From Schistosoma haematobium (Eukaryota; Platyhelminthes; Trematoda; Strigeidida; Schistosomatidae), in NCBI RefSeq assembly GCF_000699445.3, contig NC_067196.1, positions 90,801,364 through 90,865,363 on the forward strand: a stretch of 64,000 nt of DNA, read 5' to 3'. Below the pieces are notes generated by a model that searched no databases, was not told the origin of the DNA, and saw only the letters and a program-made list of their open reading frames with translations. The position numbers and the translations under genes were made by a program. Shown here one piece after another: positions 44,801-56,239 of the stretch (position 1 is its first letter; the number at the start of each line of letters is the position of its first letter).

Positions 44801-45065
44801 AGAGAATTAGGAAACGACGATGGAAATGGATAGGACATGCGTTACGGAAATCACTAAACTGCATCACGGGGCAAGCCCCAACTTGGAATCCTGAAGGGAA
44901 GCGGAAAAGAAGAAGGCGAAAGAACACACTACGTCGGGAAATATAAGAACATACGAAAAAGATGAATGAAAACTGGAAGGAGCTAGAAGGATTACTAAGG
45001 ACAGGGTTAGATGGAGAATACTGCTGAATGGCCTATGCTCCTCCTCGCGGAGGAAGAGTCGTAAT
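41885..45065 (+). mobile_element. SR2-like LINE, near full length, decayed
   Basis: In plus order: a 5' leader (41885-42060), endonuclease (42161-42840: EIRRYNLAVLEINETNW, NGITMNAFKSYAPTDDSN, MGDLNAKVG), linker, RT (RRTTGETGMAIRQIKSRKAA and LSKYEDCRCITLMSVPGNV, 43550-43850), then FADG-type motif C remnants (LGDLDLADGLALLSHTYQQM, 44275-44345). It continues with [18 protein letters not shown] (44608-44946) and a 3' end at about 45065. Several in-frame stops interrupt it, and motif C has ADG in place of ADD. It is dead, but it has both ends. Confidence 0.88.
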
Positions 45066-45069
45066 TAAG

Positions 45070-45514
45070 TAGCCGTTAATTGTGGCCGATCCAAATACTA
45101 CTTCCCTCTATTCTGTTTAATTTGTTCTCCAGCCATGTTCTATGAATTGATGTGATGTAGTCAGTGATGTGAAAGGTGTTGACATTTTTTCAATTGATCT
45201 CAATACTTTCGGTTCTCATAAAATATATCATGATCAGTGACTTACTACTTCCATACGTCGTCTGCTTAAAGAGCATTTGACGTTTATTCAAATCATTGTT
45301 CATTTCATATATCTGATATCGAGCGTCTGTCAAATACTCTCCAAACATCGATATTCTATGATGAAATTATTGTTATCTTATCCGCTATTATCCACTACAT
45401 GTGATGACTAGGGACTGGTTTCATGATGGATTCCATGAAGTCATAGTGAGAAGCCGTGATGATTGGATTTCATCCATGTGTGTTGTGATGCACTTACTCA
45501 CTGAACGCAATAGT
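45070..45514. other. unassigned spacer
   Basis: No gene or recognised repeat. Confidence 0.4.
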
Positions 45515-46419
45515 GAACAGTCGCAAAATATCGTGGATTAACTGAAATTAGACATTGAAACCGTTGGATGCCGGTCGACTCAATGGTATACAGGTTAAGT
45601 GTTCGCACGTGAGACCAATAGACCTGGATCCGAATCTCACTGCTGCTGAGTTCCGTGCTGTGACAAGACGACCGTTTGACCCTTCCAGGTTCTCATTGTT
45701 GGTCTGACATTCATCGATTCATGATCCGCCATCGAAGTGATCAAATTATTTACCATCATACAATAGTTATTCACTACTTCGATTTCAGTCAATACTCTTA
45801 ATATGTCATTCTCTTGATTTTAAAGAAGGCGAAAACCAAATGGTTCTATGAGTAAACGATCACTCAACTCACTCGAAATTAGATGGCGAATGGTCATATT
45901 GTTCACTCATAGTTAGAGTAAGACTTTCTATGAAATGACAACCAAATGAATTGTTTTCACTTCATTTTGTATTTAGAAAAGTATCAATCGTTTCTGAAAT
46001 GAAAAATTCACTCATTTCAGTTCCGTGAATGTATGTAGGTGGAGGTTAGTCACATAAGCACATCATTGGAATGCGATAAGTTCTATTCTAATTAAGATTC
46101 ATATTACGCCCACCATACAGCATACAGTAAAGAGAATACCATGTTGTTTGATTAACGAGATGAAATGAGGTGATAGACAACAACAAAGTATGATCAATGA
46201 TGTTTCTGTAGACACTTGAGTTCAACAGAAATATGCTCATTAACTAAATGCTCAAATAATATACACTGAGAATAAGAAATCATAAATTTTACTTTGAAAA
46301 TTATATAGGAAGTAAAGGAAATGATAGAACGCAGTGTTACGCTATATTCAATCGGTTTAATCGGACAGAATTCTCAGTTTATCAAATCTTATTCTTAAAT
46401 GCAAGCTATTTAAAGGCCT
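45515..46419 (+). repeat. 0.9-kb direct repeat, copy 2
   Basis: Same orientation and near identical to 28856-29773. It also begins with a tRNA-derived SINE (about 45545-45715). The two copies are 16.66 kb apart and bracket the CP391S-like gene. Confidence 0.88.
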
Positions 46420-46779
46420 TTGTATTATTAGGCGAATTCAAGAAAATCGATCAAACGCCATACATCATTCCGTTGGAAGGTGTGCAGCTGTTTTCATAAT
46501 TGGTCTAGAGGGGCTGATCATTAACTACCTACTGTCCTTTTACATAGAATACGATTAAAGTGATGTGATAAACAATCACTTTAAAAACAATAATAATAAC
46601 TCATTCATAAATTTGGATGCTCATTATCTATTTAGTTTCAACTATTTATTCATTTATTCAATCCATCTATCAGAATCATCAAATGGATGATAAGCCGTCA
46701 TGCATGTACTATGATAATGTTAACAGACTTTTCACTAGCCAACAGATTACCACTGACTAATGTTATTCCCATATTTCAT
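46420..46779. other. unassigned AT-rich spacer
   Basis: Nothing recognised. Confidence 0.4.
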
Positions 46780-47880
46780 AGTTTTGAGCAATCTGTCACT
46801 CAACATCATTCTGTTGTTGTTGACTAAGTTGAATTATGGCGATCTGTCATCTACTTTTGCAACCTCAAGTGGTGTCCGTCACGGCTGTCCACTTTCTCCA
46901 TTTTTGTTTAACTTCATCATAGGCCTATTGATGGGATGAACATTCTCGTCTACTGAATTCTCGGGTATTGATCTCCTTCCAGGAGATCCACTTATCGACA
47001 TAGAATATGCAGATGACATAGTTCTGTTTGGTGAAGACGCTGATAAAATGCAGTCTTTTGGTTCCAATGAGCAACAATGCCAGGATGTTTAGAATGTGTT
47101 TCTCCCACTCTAAATGCAAGTTGTTGCTTCAGGACCGGCCCGCGTCAACACCTGAACTATAGATTGGAAGTGAAGTAGTCAAACGTGTCGACAACTTCAC
47201 TTATCTTGAATGTCTGGTCAACCCTAATGCGTTGGTGTCTGACGAAACCTCAGCACAGATTCAAAAAGCTCATTTCGCCATTGCCGACGTACGTCACCTA
47301 TGGCGAAGGTGAGATATCCACCTGTCAATAAAAAGACAAGTACACTCTATATCAGTTCGTTCTGTTCTACTTTGCGGCTGTAAAACATGGCCATTAAGAG
47401 TAGAAGATACTCGTAAGATACTAGTATTTGACCACAAATGGCTCAGAAATATTGCTGGCATCTGCTGGGATCACCGGATAAGTAGTAGTGAGTTTAGATG
47501 CAGGGTATTAGGGAATGATGATGGTAAATCAGTCTATAAGGTTGTGAATCTTCATCGACCGAGATGGTTGGGCCACGTGTTACGTATGCCCGAACACCGA
47601 TTATCACGACGTGCAATGCTAACCGGTGCTGGAGGTGGTTGGAAGAAAGTAAGGGGGGGACCAAACCAAAACGTGGCATCAGTGGTTGAAGTCACTAACT
47701 TCTAGTCTGAACCATGTTGGTAGATAATAGTAGACTACTTGGTTGGGGTCCGCGTGACTGCCGTAACCAGCGTTTGGAGACTGTGGGTGACATAGCTGAC
47801 AATCGACCACATTAGTGTAGATGTATATACTCTTTGTCTCCCCTTCTATGAATGGAATCAATATTTGATTCTAGTTTACA
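46780..47880 (+). pseudogene. RTE-like LINE RT palm to C-terminus
   Basis: Plus-strand frames carry ATSSGVRHGCPLSPFLFNFI (motif B), DPLIDIEYADDIVLFGEDAD (motif C, both Asp present) and RVDNFTYLECLVNP. Next is LRHLWRR-like sequence. It continues with CGCKTWPLRVEDTRKILVFD, LRNIAGICWDHRIS and RWLGHVLRMPEHRLSRRAML, then GWKKVRGGP. A stop inside the motif B to C stretch and several frameshifts disable it. Same family as 3567-4390. The copy lacks endonuclease and RT fingers, a typical 5' truncation. Confidence 0.85.
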
Positions 47881-48840
47881 ACTCTGAGGTAGTGTGCATT
47901 TAATAATTTATCACGGATTTCATTTAGAAACTTCAGGCCGTGCGGCGAGTACGGTGACTGAGTCAAGACCCAGGGGCTTATTTTTGCAACTTCAGATATT
48001 ATTCAGCTATAAATTAGTGTCGACATCTAAGTTGTACAGAAGATCTGCCACAACCCAAATAACTTGTTGATATCATTTCTAATTGTCGAACTGATTGGCT
48101 TTTATGAGATTTCACAGACAACATCAGTTCCGTTTAAGATTCTAGGTATATGTTGCTGACGTCAACCAGTAGCAACTTTAAGTCAAGGACTTACTACTAA
48201 CTATCTTTGCACACCTAATAAATTCAGAAATTTTGTGAAGAACACAATCTTTGAGCTTAAATGAAAAATACGCAGTATATTTATGGTCAGTCAATTTTTT
48301 TATGACAATTCATAAGTGACTTTTGTATTCACCAAATTTATATTCAGAATGGATTCTTAGATTGTTCAGTATGATATTCAAACAATAGACTGACAGAACA
48401 AGCCAATCAATAACTAAAGTCCTCTCTGCCAATAACTTCTATCCATGAAGTTTCTATTGAAATTACTGAATGAGGAGAAGTTGTCTGACATCAATTGGTT
48501 TCATAGACTAATCCATGGTGACTAACTATTGGATCATTAAACCTTGTAGTTACACTACAAACCTAATACACAGAATTCCACTACCACTATTGATCATTAT
48601 CTTTGTGGTCTCATTTTTTATAAATGTAACCGCAAAACATATAGGTCTAAAAATAGAAATATTAGTGACCTAGGTGACTATTAAATACTGTGACTGGAGA
48701 TTTGACAATATAAGAATTTATGTGTTCACTGTGGACATCATGATGTATTCAGTAACAGTATTAGTGAATATACTGTTAGTGGGATAACCAAAAATATGAC
48801 AAAATAATACACATCAATGTGCTAACAAGATCGCTTATTA
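47881..48840. other. unassigned AT-rich sequence
   Basis: No gene or clear repeat was seen. Confidence 0.4.
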
Positions 48841-48843
48841 AGC

Positions 48844-48975
48844 AAAGATGGATAGTTGCTAGCAGTGGAATCCAGTTTGACGCGCGTTTAATCCTATTTG
48901 GGAGTCATCAGCTGGATGAACCTGTCTCCCGGAGTTGATGCTCATTCCGGGACTCGAATCCGGTACCGTTCGCTT
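48844..48975 (-). repeat. SM-alpha-like SINE with hammerhead-like core
   Basis: On the minus strand, a B box (GATTCGAGTCCCGG) is followed by the hammerhead segment. CCAGCTGATGA is the intact first core half (48905-48911 on plus as TCATCAG). It is followed by CTCCCAAATAGGAT and then TAAACGCGCGTC. The second core half should be GAAA and is TAAA, so the catalytic G12 is lost. The cleavage-side GTC and CTGGATTCCACTGCTAGC are present. This is the known SM-alpha ribozyme in a probably inactive form. Confidence 0.82.
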
Positions 48976-49230
48976 CAAACGCAGGAAGTGGATAGGATAC
49001 ACATTGAGGAAAGTACCCAACTGTATCACATGACACGCTCTCACATGGAGTCCCCAAGGCCAAAGGAGGAGAAGAGGAAGACTACAGAACACATTACGCC
49101 GAGAAATGGAGACAAACATGAGAAAAATAAACGAAACTTGGATAGAACTAGAAAGGAAGGCCGAGAACTGAGTGAATTGGAGAATGCTGGTCAGTGGTCG
49201 ATACTCCATTGGGAGTAACCGGCGTAACAC
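48976..49230 (+). pseudogene. SR2-like LINE 3' tail
   Basis: Reads VDRIHIEESTQLYHMTRSHM, then NAGQWSILHWE-type residues of the SR2 C-terminus in a shifted frame, and ends with the short SR2 3' end (CTCCATTGGGAGTAACCGGC). 5'-truncated. Confidence 0.75.
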
Positions 49231-49249
49231 ACTTTACTCCTAGACTTAC

Positions 49250-50145
49250 CTTTTTCCTTTTGCATAAATAAAATATCGTAAAACTATTGATATGGTTGAA
49301 TTAGATTCACATTGAATTGGTGCCCCAAAGGATGAAAATTCTCCATATTTATAATCATTAAACCGTATAGTCTCATTATTATTATCAAATAATTCTACAT
49401 TCAATAGAAATTGACTACATATAGAATTACGATCTGAGGAATCATCAGTACTACTACTAATACTACTATTAGTAGTAGTAGTATGATTATTGACATAAGC
49501 CATTAATATCCTATTGAAACAACAATAACCAATACCAATTAAATTGGATTTTTGATCATAATCATCATTCATAGTGATGAAATTATTGAATAATTTCATA
49601 TTATAAAATTCATTTGGCTGATTTAATTGTAATAAATGAAATAAATAGACTTCTAATTGTTTCCTGGTATCATGATTGTTGAGGTTGTGGTTGTCGTGGT
49701 AGTGGTTGTTGCTATGCCAACGATTGAAATTTCTCATAATCTGTATAGATCTATATATATCATGCAAGAAATTTTGTGTTAAAGAGTTTTGTGTGGTTAA
49801 ATGATGAAATATTGGATAAAATGTTTCATTTAAATTAATCATTGTTGATGATCCTGATCCTTCTGCTGATGATGCTGACGACGCCCCTGTTCCCGCTCCT
49901 GCTGCTGATGGAATATCATTATAATGAGTAGTAGTAGCAGTAGTAGTAGTAGTATTATAAGTAGTATATAATAAATATTGTAATTGACGTGAATGAATTG
50001 TACATAGATTGAAATCATTTGTTGTTGTGGCATGAATCAAATTGACTAATTTCCGTGAAATTTTTCTTCTTTCATCAATAAATGACCATTGGATAAATCC
50101 ATTAACATAATCATACACCAAATCATTATAATCGATAGAATGATC
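49250..50145 (-). CDS. internal exon of an unidentified host gene, Asn/Thr-rich
   Basis: An 896-bp open exon on the minus strand. It is bounded by an acceptor-like TTTGATTAG at about 50146-50154 and a strong donor G/GTAAGT at 49244-49249 (as ACTTAC on plus). It encodes about 298 residues: a conserved-looking start (NGFIQWSFIDERRKISRKLV) and a Thr/Ala/Ser low-complexity block. Then LNETFYPIFHHLTTQNSLTQ, an Asn/His-rich run and LIGIGYCCFNRILMAYVNN. A Ser-rich run follows, then FLLNVELFDNNN, FGAPIQCESNSTISIVLRYF and IYAKGK. Such homopolymer inserts in a conserved scaffold are common in flatworm genes. I do not recognise the protein. The adjacent exons must lie outside the clear part of this window or were not found. 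The splice phase is 0 at the start and 2 at the end. Confidence 0.6.
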
Positions 50146-50189
50146 CTAATCAAATCGGATCTTTTATGAAAATGTTGGATCATACTCAT

Positions 50190-50400
50190 TTTGTTTTTTT
50201 TTCAATTCGATGATGGAACCATTTAAGAAAAGAAACAAAGTTACATTCACCAACCCCGCCCCCCTCAAAAAGAAAGAAAAAAAAGAAAAGAAAAAGAAGA
50301 AAAAGAAAAGATCTATTTACATCTATGTAGAAACAAGAATAATACTGATGATGATGAGGAGGAGGAGGAGGATATTGTCGATAGTTTATCAGTTATAATG
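50190..50400 (+). repeat. purine-rich low-complexity tract
   Basis: AAAGAAAG-type runs (about 50266-50310) and GATGATGAGGAGGAG runs (about 50348-50375). No gene. Confidence 0.7.
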
Positions 50401-50924
50401 TGTTATATCTATCCATTTTGATGTAGAACATTCTATATAGATATAGGGATATATGTATCCTAATAATACTGGGTTTACTGTTTTGTTTATAAACATTATG
50501 CCTAAATATAGATATAGATCTGGTAAATAGAACCTATAAACGTTGACTCTATATGTACATCTAATAAAAACCAATGCTTGTATTTCCCACAGATATATAG
50601 ATCGATGGATATATATGTGGATCTGTAACGGACTGACATACCTTACGGATGCACATACCTAAGCGCGTTCATCATATAAGGGACAACTAAAATTTAGGTC
50701 TGACTTGTTTTTGGCATAGTTTTAATGACTGGTCAGAGGGTTAAAATCTATTTTCCTAAATTGATGATTGGATATAGTTTATGTATAAAATGATAGTCAA
50801 ATTAACGAATAGACTTTATTGGTAAATATAATCAGGCAATCAATTTGACTGAAAATTCTTTTACGACTGAGGGTTTATAAGATAGTGGAGAAGATTTGTA
50901 ACTCACGATTAACTTATGGTTGTT
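50401..50924. other. unassigned sequence
   Basis: AT-rich with ATATAG-type repeats; nothing recognised. Confidence 0.4.
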
Positions 50925-51182
50925 ATTCCTTATGGAGGAGCATAGGACGCCTAGTAGTACTTTCCATCAAACGCTATCCTAGACAATCCTTTTCAAGTCT
51001 TCTTCCAATTCTCGATGTACTGTGTTCTTCGGTCTCCCTCATTTCTGTTTCCATTCAGGGTTGCACGTTAGGACTTGCATCGTGATGCAGTTTGCTGATG
51101 TCCGTAACGCATGTCTTATCCATTTCCATCGTCGTTTCCTAATTTCCTACTCAGCTGGAAGCTGGTTTGTTCCCTCCCACAG
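50925..51182 (-). pseudogene. SR2-like LINE 3' tail fused to another LINE
   Basis: The SR2 3' end (TATGGAGGAGCATAGG at 50931-50946) and the tail coding for LLWEGTNQLPAE. It joins at about 51183 to the RT of a different RTE-like LINE in the same orientation, keeping one reading frame across the joint. Confidence 0.75.
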
Positions 51183-51185
51183 AAG

Positions 51186-52260
51186 AATGGTAAATATGTG
51201 GTGGATGCAGCCACGACCAGGTCTGAACCCAGCTTGATTCTCTCGTGTTTGCAGTTCACGAGTCTTGGTTAGGCGTCTGATAATTATCGAGGCTAGTATT
51301 TTAGATACTATATTAGTTAAACTAATCCCTCTATGGTTTCCACAGGATGATTTTGACTCTCTCTTATATATTGGGACGATAAGTGATTGTGGCCAGTCAG
51401 ATAGAATAACGTCTAACTCCCAGATCTTAGCTAAAATATTCGTCAACGTAATCGATAAAATTGGACCACCATCCTTAAAGACCTCTGGAGCCAATCCATC
51501 TGGACCACCTGACCTTCCTCGTTTCAGATTAACTATAGCCTTTTGAACTTCTGCTAGAGTTGGGGACCTACTTCAATGTTCCATTCACACTGTCTGGGAA
51601 CGGAGGGTAGCTGTAGAGTAGCTGAAGGCCAGCTGAACAGTTCTCTGAAATGTTCCGCCCATGGTTCTAAACGTCTGGACTGAGAGCAGATGAGGGTGTC
51701 GTGTTTTTCCGAAATAGCCTGACTTACACTTGACTTGTTAATTTCAGTTTCCTTTATTGGCCTATAGAGCTGTCTTGTGTTCCCTATAGTCGCCGCCTTT
51801 TTCATTTCTTTTGCTTTCATTGCCCACCACTGCTCACGGTCGTTCCTTAGACTTTTGCTTAATCTTGATCTGCTTTGTTGTCGCTCTTCATCGTGTTCAG
51901 GGCCTGATAAGATGAGTTTACGAGAATCCATCAGTGCAATAGACCTAGAAGAAATTCATTAGTTCTTTGTAACCCTGTGGTTTTAATCACTGATAGATGT
52001 CACTGCTGTTTCCACAGCTGTTTGTATAGCTTTCCAAGCAACATCTGGATCAGCCTCGTTTTCAGAACTACCTAAGTGTGACCTCAGTTGTCCCTGGAAC
52101 CTACTTTGGTTTTCTCGTTACTCAATTCAACTCTAATGGTTATTTTTGGTGTGGCTTTTTTTGCATCCAGTGAGGCGCAAGCAGATGCGTGCCCATATTA
52201 GGGCATGGTCAAAGTCCAGAATGAGCAACAATCTTCTATGGGTAATTTTTGTATCAGCTC
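51186..52260 (-). pseudogene. RTE-like LINE: endonuclease end, linker and RT fingers
   Basis: In minus order: the end of the endonuclease (FDHALIWARICLRLTGCKKA, about 52140-52215), the linker (SRLSKSLRNDREQWWAMKAK, RQLYRPIKETEINKSSVSQ, LEPWAEHFRELFSWP; 51554-51931) and the RT start (KDGGPILSITLTNILAKIWE, LIVPIYKRESKSSCGNHRGI and QAGFRPGRGCIHHIF; 51147-51494). Frames change near 51950 and 51560. The palm with its active site is replaced by the SR2 tail. The first part of the family matched at 46.8 kb and 3.7 kb probably looks like this. Confidence 0.8.
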
Positions 52261-52640
52261 CATACTTGTTGAGACCTTATCGCCGGAGACGGATATCCGT
52301 GGGATAAGGCGAGGTGTGCATTTTTAAGGTAAACCTTTTCTAACCCAACCCCTCCTTGTTGGAAGGCAGCATCGCTGTCATGCTGGTTGTCTGAAGGAAA
52401 CACCTTACTGCTGTCACACCTCTGTACAGCCAGCTGTACGACTTCGCATCCGGAATATGGGTTTGTTGCTTTTAGTCTCACCGCTCTCCAACCGACCTGT
52501 CGGACATAGTAGGACCTTGAGGAACGGTTGTTCCAGCCAGTATAGCTCGGTTGTTTCATCGCGATGGGCAAACCCGACCACCAGGTCAAGGTAACAACAA
52601 AGGTCGGGCCAGCTCATAGAACAAAACTCCAGACCACTGA
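52261..52640 (-). other. probable 5' part of the RTE-like LINE
   Basis: A G/C-richer segment with a 111-codon minus-strand frame (52254-52589) joins the endonuclease region without an evident boundary. It has Cys/Trp-containing residues but no motif I can name. It may be 5' leader of the element. Confidence 0.4.
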
Positions 52641-52704
52641 TCGCACTATCGACTCGAAGATAATGGTGGATGATCGCGCAATATCTCAGACTGGTCGAAG
52701 TTAG

Positions 52705-52915
52705 ACATAAATACTATTGGATTCCAGCTCAGTGGTCTAGAGGGTAAGCGTTCAAGAGCGAGATCGAGGTTTCTGGGTTCGAGTCCTTAGTACGGGATCG
52801 TGGATGCACACCGCTTAAGAGTTCCATACTACAGCGAAACGGCCGTCCAGTCTTTCCAAGTTTTCTGTGATGGCCTATCTTAAATCGACTCATGAATTCG
52901 ACCATTCAATTACTA
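52705..52915 (+). repeat. SM-alpha-like SINE, tRNA-derived
   Basis: A-box-like CAGTGGTCTAGAGGGTAAGC, B box GGGTTCGAGTCC, then GGGATCGTGGATGCACACC. The hammerhead-like segment has GCGAAACGGCCGTCC (second core half and cleavage triplet), but the first half is CTTAAGA instead of CTGANGA. Ends with the shared GACTCATGAATTCGACC tail. Confidence 0.8.
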
Positions 52916-54045
52916 CAATCTCCACAAACCCACATTCCCATTCTAAAAATATGTATAAACTGAGATTTCTTTTTAAGAGATTATGATTAATTTTCAGCCT
53001 GAAACTCAAAACGTTTTCGGCAGCAAATCATTTAGAACATATTCCACGTTATCTGCATAGAAACTCGTTAGTACGTCAACAGAATGGTGTTATGGGACCA
53101 ATATGTATTCATCAATGGATTGATAGTTGGTTGCATTTCTAAAGTAAATTGGCATCTGAAATAGATTATCTCAATGAACTCAATAACCTTATGAATTACT
53201 GATATAGCATTCTACCATTTTCTACTTCGACCTGAATTTAAATTCATTTAGTGATTGCATTATGATCGACTGTTATATGAACAACACATTCTATGAAATT
53301 GTTAACACTTTGTTGTGACTTTGAAACCCAGCTAGTTTTCACGTGAGTTATCCGCAAATTGAAATAAAACTTATACAGGTTTAAAACTGTACCAAAGCAA
53401 TAACGTTCGACCACTATGAACAGCCTAATATCCTTATCAGTTCTTTTGGTTTCCTAGCCCGTCGACTTCAGTCCAGAACATCAATAAAAGCTTCCATTAT
53501 GTAAACCATTTATTTCAAACATACTTGGTTTATATACCAGCCAAACACACCGCCGCATCACACTATCCAATAGGAAATAACATTTATGAAATGTGAAGTC
53601 AAGATGTGGCTGTGGGAGTGATTGTGGTGAGACTGTAATCAATAAACTGAGTATAATTTAAGAACAGTAAATCGTATGATCATAGTCTATCGATCAAAAT
53701 GAATACACAAAAATGAATATACACAATCTAGTTGCTGAATGGTTATACAATAAGAATATATTTATAGTATTAGTTCATTATTAGTTGACAGAAGTTGCCC
53801 ATAGTTTAATCTTCATTAGAATATAACAATCTTCGTATTTTGTCTTCTGCTATAATCATGTACGTATAAACTGAAACTGACATCTAATAATCCATACATA
53901 TTAGCTTATTCACAGAAGTTGAAGTTACTCAATAAAGTAATAATAATAAAAATCAATCAAAATGCTTTTATCACACAATAACTGTATGGAGCGATAATTT
54001 GAAATGACTATATTTTAAGATCCTCAATGATCTATGCTAATATTT
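52916..54045. other. unassigned AT-rich region
   Basis: No gene was seen. Several short segments resemble the sequence at 54.35-54.5 kb, indicating small local duplications. Confidence 0.4.
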
Positions 54046-54049
54046 GACT

Positions 54050-54165
54050 ACTTACCCCTGTTACTCCTCATGAAGGAGCGAGGATAGGCCGCCAACCAAC
54101 ACTCTCCATTCAACTATGTTCTAGTCAACCCTCTCCAACCCTTTCCAGTTGTTATACGTCCTTTT
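54050..54165 (-). repeat. SR2-like 3' end fragment
   Basis: CTGTTACTCCTCATGAAGGA and GGCCGCCAACCAACACTCTCC match the 3' end region of the minus-strand SR2 at 18.56-18.64 kb. Confidence 0.7.
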
Positions 54166-54681
54166 CATATCTTCCTTTGACTAGGAATTAAAAATAATAA
54201 AAAGAAGAGAAAATTCAATCGATTTATGTTACAAATCTATTTGTTAATTTTAAGAAAATTTAAGTAATATATTTTTACAATGATGGCGAAGCGGTCGCAT
54301 TCCAATAAGGACATTGGGCTGCTCATAGTGGTCGAACTTTGTCAAGAAGGTACAAGTATTTATAAATGGTTGGTTGCATTTCGCAAGTTAATCGGCATTT
54401 GAAACAGATTATCTCAATGAAATAATGCTAGAAATATATTCTTATTGTTTAACTTTTCAGTAATTAGATTGTGTATATTCATATTCCTCTCATTATAAGA
54501 TTCATTTTCATCTATAGACTATTATCATACGATTTACTGTTCTTCTTTAGTGACGTTCATTTTATTGGTTACTTGTATCTACTCATTCTTATTTATGACT
54601 ACAATTGATCAGTCTCTTATTGCCATATGTGCATCCTGTGTGGATTGCCTCGATATAGCCTTAAGTCACAAGCATTTTAAG

Positions 54682-54805
54682 CAAGGATGGATAATGACTA
54701 GAAGCGAAATCCAGTTTGATGCGCGTGTCGTCCTATTTAAGACTCGTCAGCTGGATGTACCTGCATCCAAGAGTTGATGTTCGCTCAGGGACTCGAACCC
54801 TTGTC
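54682..54805 (-). repeat. SM-alpha-like SINE with hammerhead-like core
   Basis: The minus strand has a B box GGGTTCGAGTCCCTGAGCG, then GGATGCAGGTACATCCAG and CTGACGA (intact first core half, N = C). TCTTAAATAGGAC follows, then GACACGCGC, where GAAA is changed to GACA (A14 lost). The 3' strand is CTGGATTTCGCTTCTAG. Otherwise it has the full layout of the schistosome satellite ribozyme, so it is probably inactive. Confidence 0.8.
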
Positions 54806-54814
54806 ATTTAGTAT

Positions 54815-55015
54815 ATATACTAGTGCTTTCAGGTTTTCCATGGTAGTCTGGCTCCAAATGACTCGTAAATTCAACCATTAATTTGCTATAATATCCACAA
54901 AATCCCTCTCTCATCACTTGGTATTGTTCACTTGAAAGTTCGCATCGATGTTTAGAAAAAACGCGCTTCCCAGATTCCACTGCTAGCCACTATTCATCTT
55001 TGCTTAACTGAAAGA
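54815..55015 (+). repeat. two SM-alpha-like SINE fragments
   Basis: A tail piece at 54815-54905 (GCTTTCAGGTTTTCCATGG). At 54960-55015 is the cleavage-side half of the hammerhead SINE (AAACGCGC then AGATTCCACTGCTAGCCACT), with no CTGATGA half. Confidence 0.65.
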
Positions 55016-55019
55016 CTAT

Positions 55020-55890
55020 TTTCATCATAAAGTGAAATTTAATTGGTGGATCGTTTGCAACAACTAAATAATATTAATTGATTGTTTTGATCTGATTCTA
55101 AACTCTCCATCAGTAATCACTCATAAATGTAAATGAGATGAAATTCAGAAACTTTATTTGTCTCAATTAATAGGCTAGTTTTAGGAATCCAAACAATATT
55201 TCAATGATCTTTACATTTATTTTCAATCAATACACAATCTGCCATGAAATTCGTCTGATCCCATCAAATCTATCGTCCTTATTCTCAGCATGGTTGAAAT
55301 CTAGAAATCACAGTAGAACTTCGAAACTTCATCTCGAAAAGATAATCGATAGTGTGCACATGACTACTGTTTATCAAGTTAATTAGTGAAAGTTGTGTCA
55401 GGGTTAAAAATTAAAAAAGAAACACATTGGAAACACATATTGTAAACAGAGGTGTCAATAAGAGACCGATCAATCACAGTCGTAAACATCAATGGGAAGA
55501 TCCAAACAACTAATACAGAACGGAATAACAACCAACTATTTTTTCAGAAAGTACTCTCCAAATATCAGTCAACTGTTACATCCAGATTGTTTTGTAGAAG
55601 TTTGAAAATATCAAAGAACTATCAACTAGTTGATTAGAATTAGTAGTAGTGAATTCCATAAACGTTATAAGAGCGAATATACAATCTGCCAAATCTGTCA
55701 ACCCTACATTTAAGCTGGTCAGATACATGTATTGTCAGGGTCCACATGACCGGAAACTTCCACTCTTCACTAAATGACACTGGAATGATGAAAGTCTTTT
55801 AAACCTGACTCCTAATCATAACTCTTAAGAAAAGCAACAACTTTGCTTGATAAATCAGACAGGTTTTGTGGATATTATAGTAATTTCAAT
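55020..55890. other. unassigned sequence
   Basis: No gene recognised; short ORFs only. Confidence 0.4.
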
Positions 55891-55892
55891 GG

Positions 55893-56128
55893 TTGAGATC
55901 ATGAGTCAGTTGAAGCTAGACCAACAGGGAAAACCTGGAAGCACTGGATGGCCGTTTCGTCCACTTGTGGGACTCTGCAGTAGTGTGCATCCACGACCTC
56001 GCCCCGTGCGAGATTCGAACCTAGGACCTACTGGTTTCGCATCCGAGCACTTAACAATTAGACCACTGAGCAGGCCGGGATCCAACGGTGTTAATGTCTA
56101 ACTTCAACTAATTCACGAAAGTGGGCGA
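55893..56128 (-). repeat. SM-alpha-like SINE, nearly complete
   Basis: The minus strand gives GGCCTGCTCAGTGGTCTAAT at the A-box side and the B box GGTTCGAATCTCGCACGGGG. Then GTGGATGCACACTACTGCAG, GTGGACGAAACGGCC (second core half intact) and the common tail. The first core half is CTGCAGA instead of CTGANGA. Confidence 0.8.
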
Positions 56129-56239
56129 CGCATCCAACATTGTCTTTAATTAGTTACTATCTCACAACAGACCTGGTTGAACTCCACTAGTCACTACTTC
56201 TCACTAGAACTTCAGTATATACATCCTGAAGCCAGGGGA

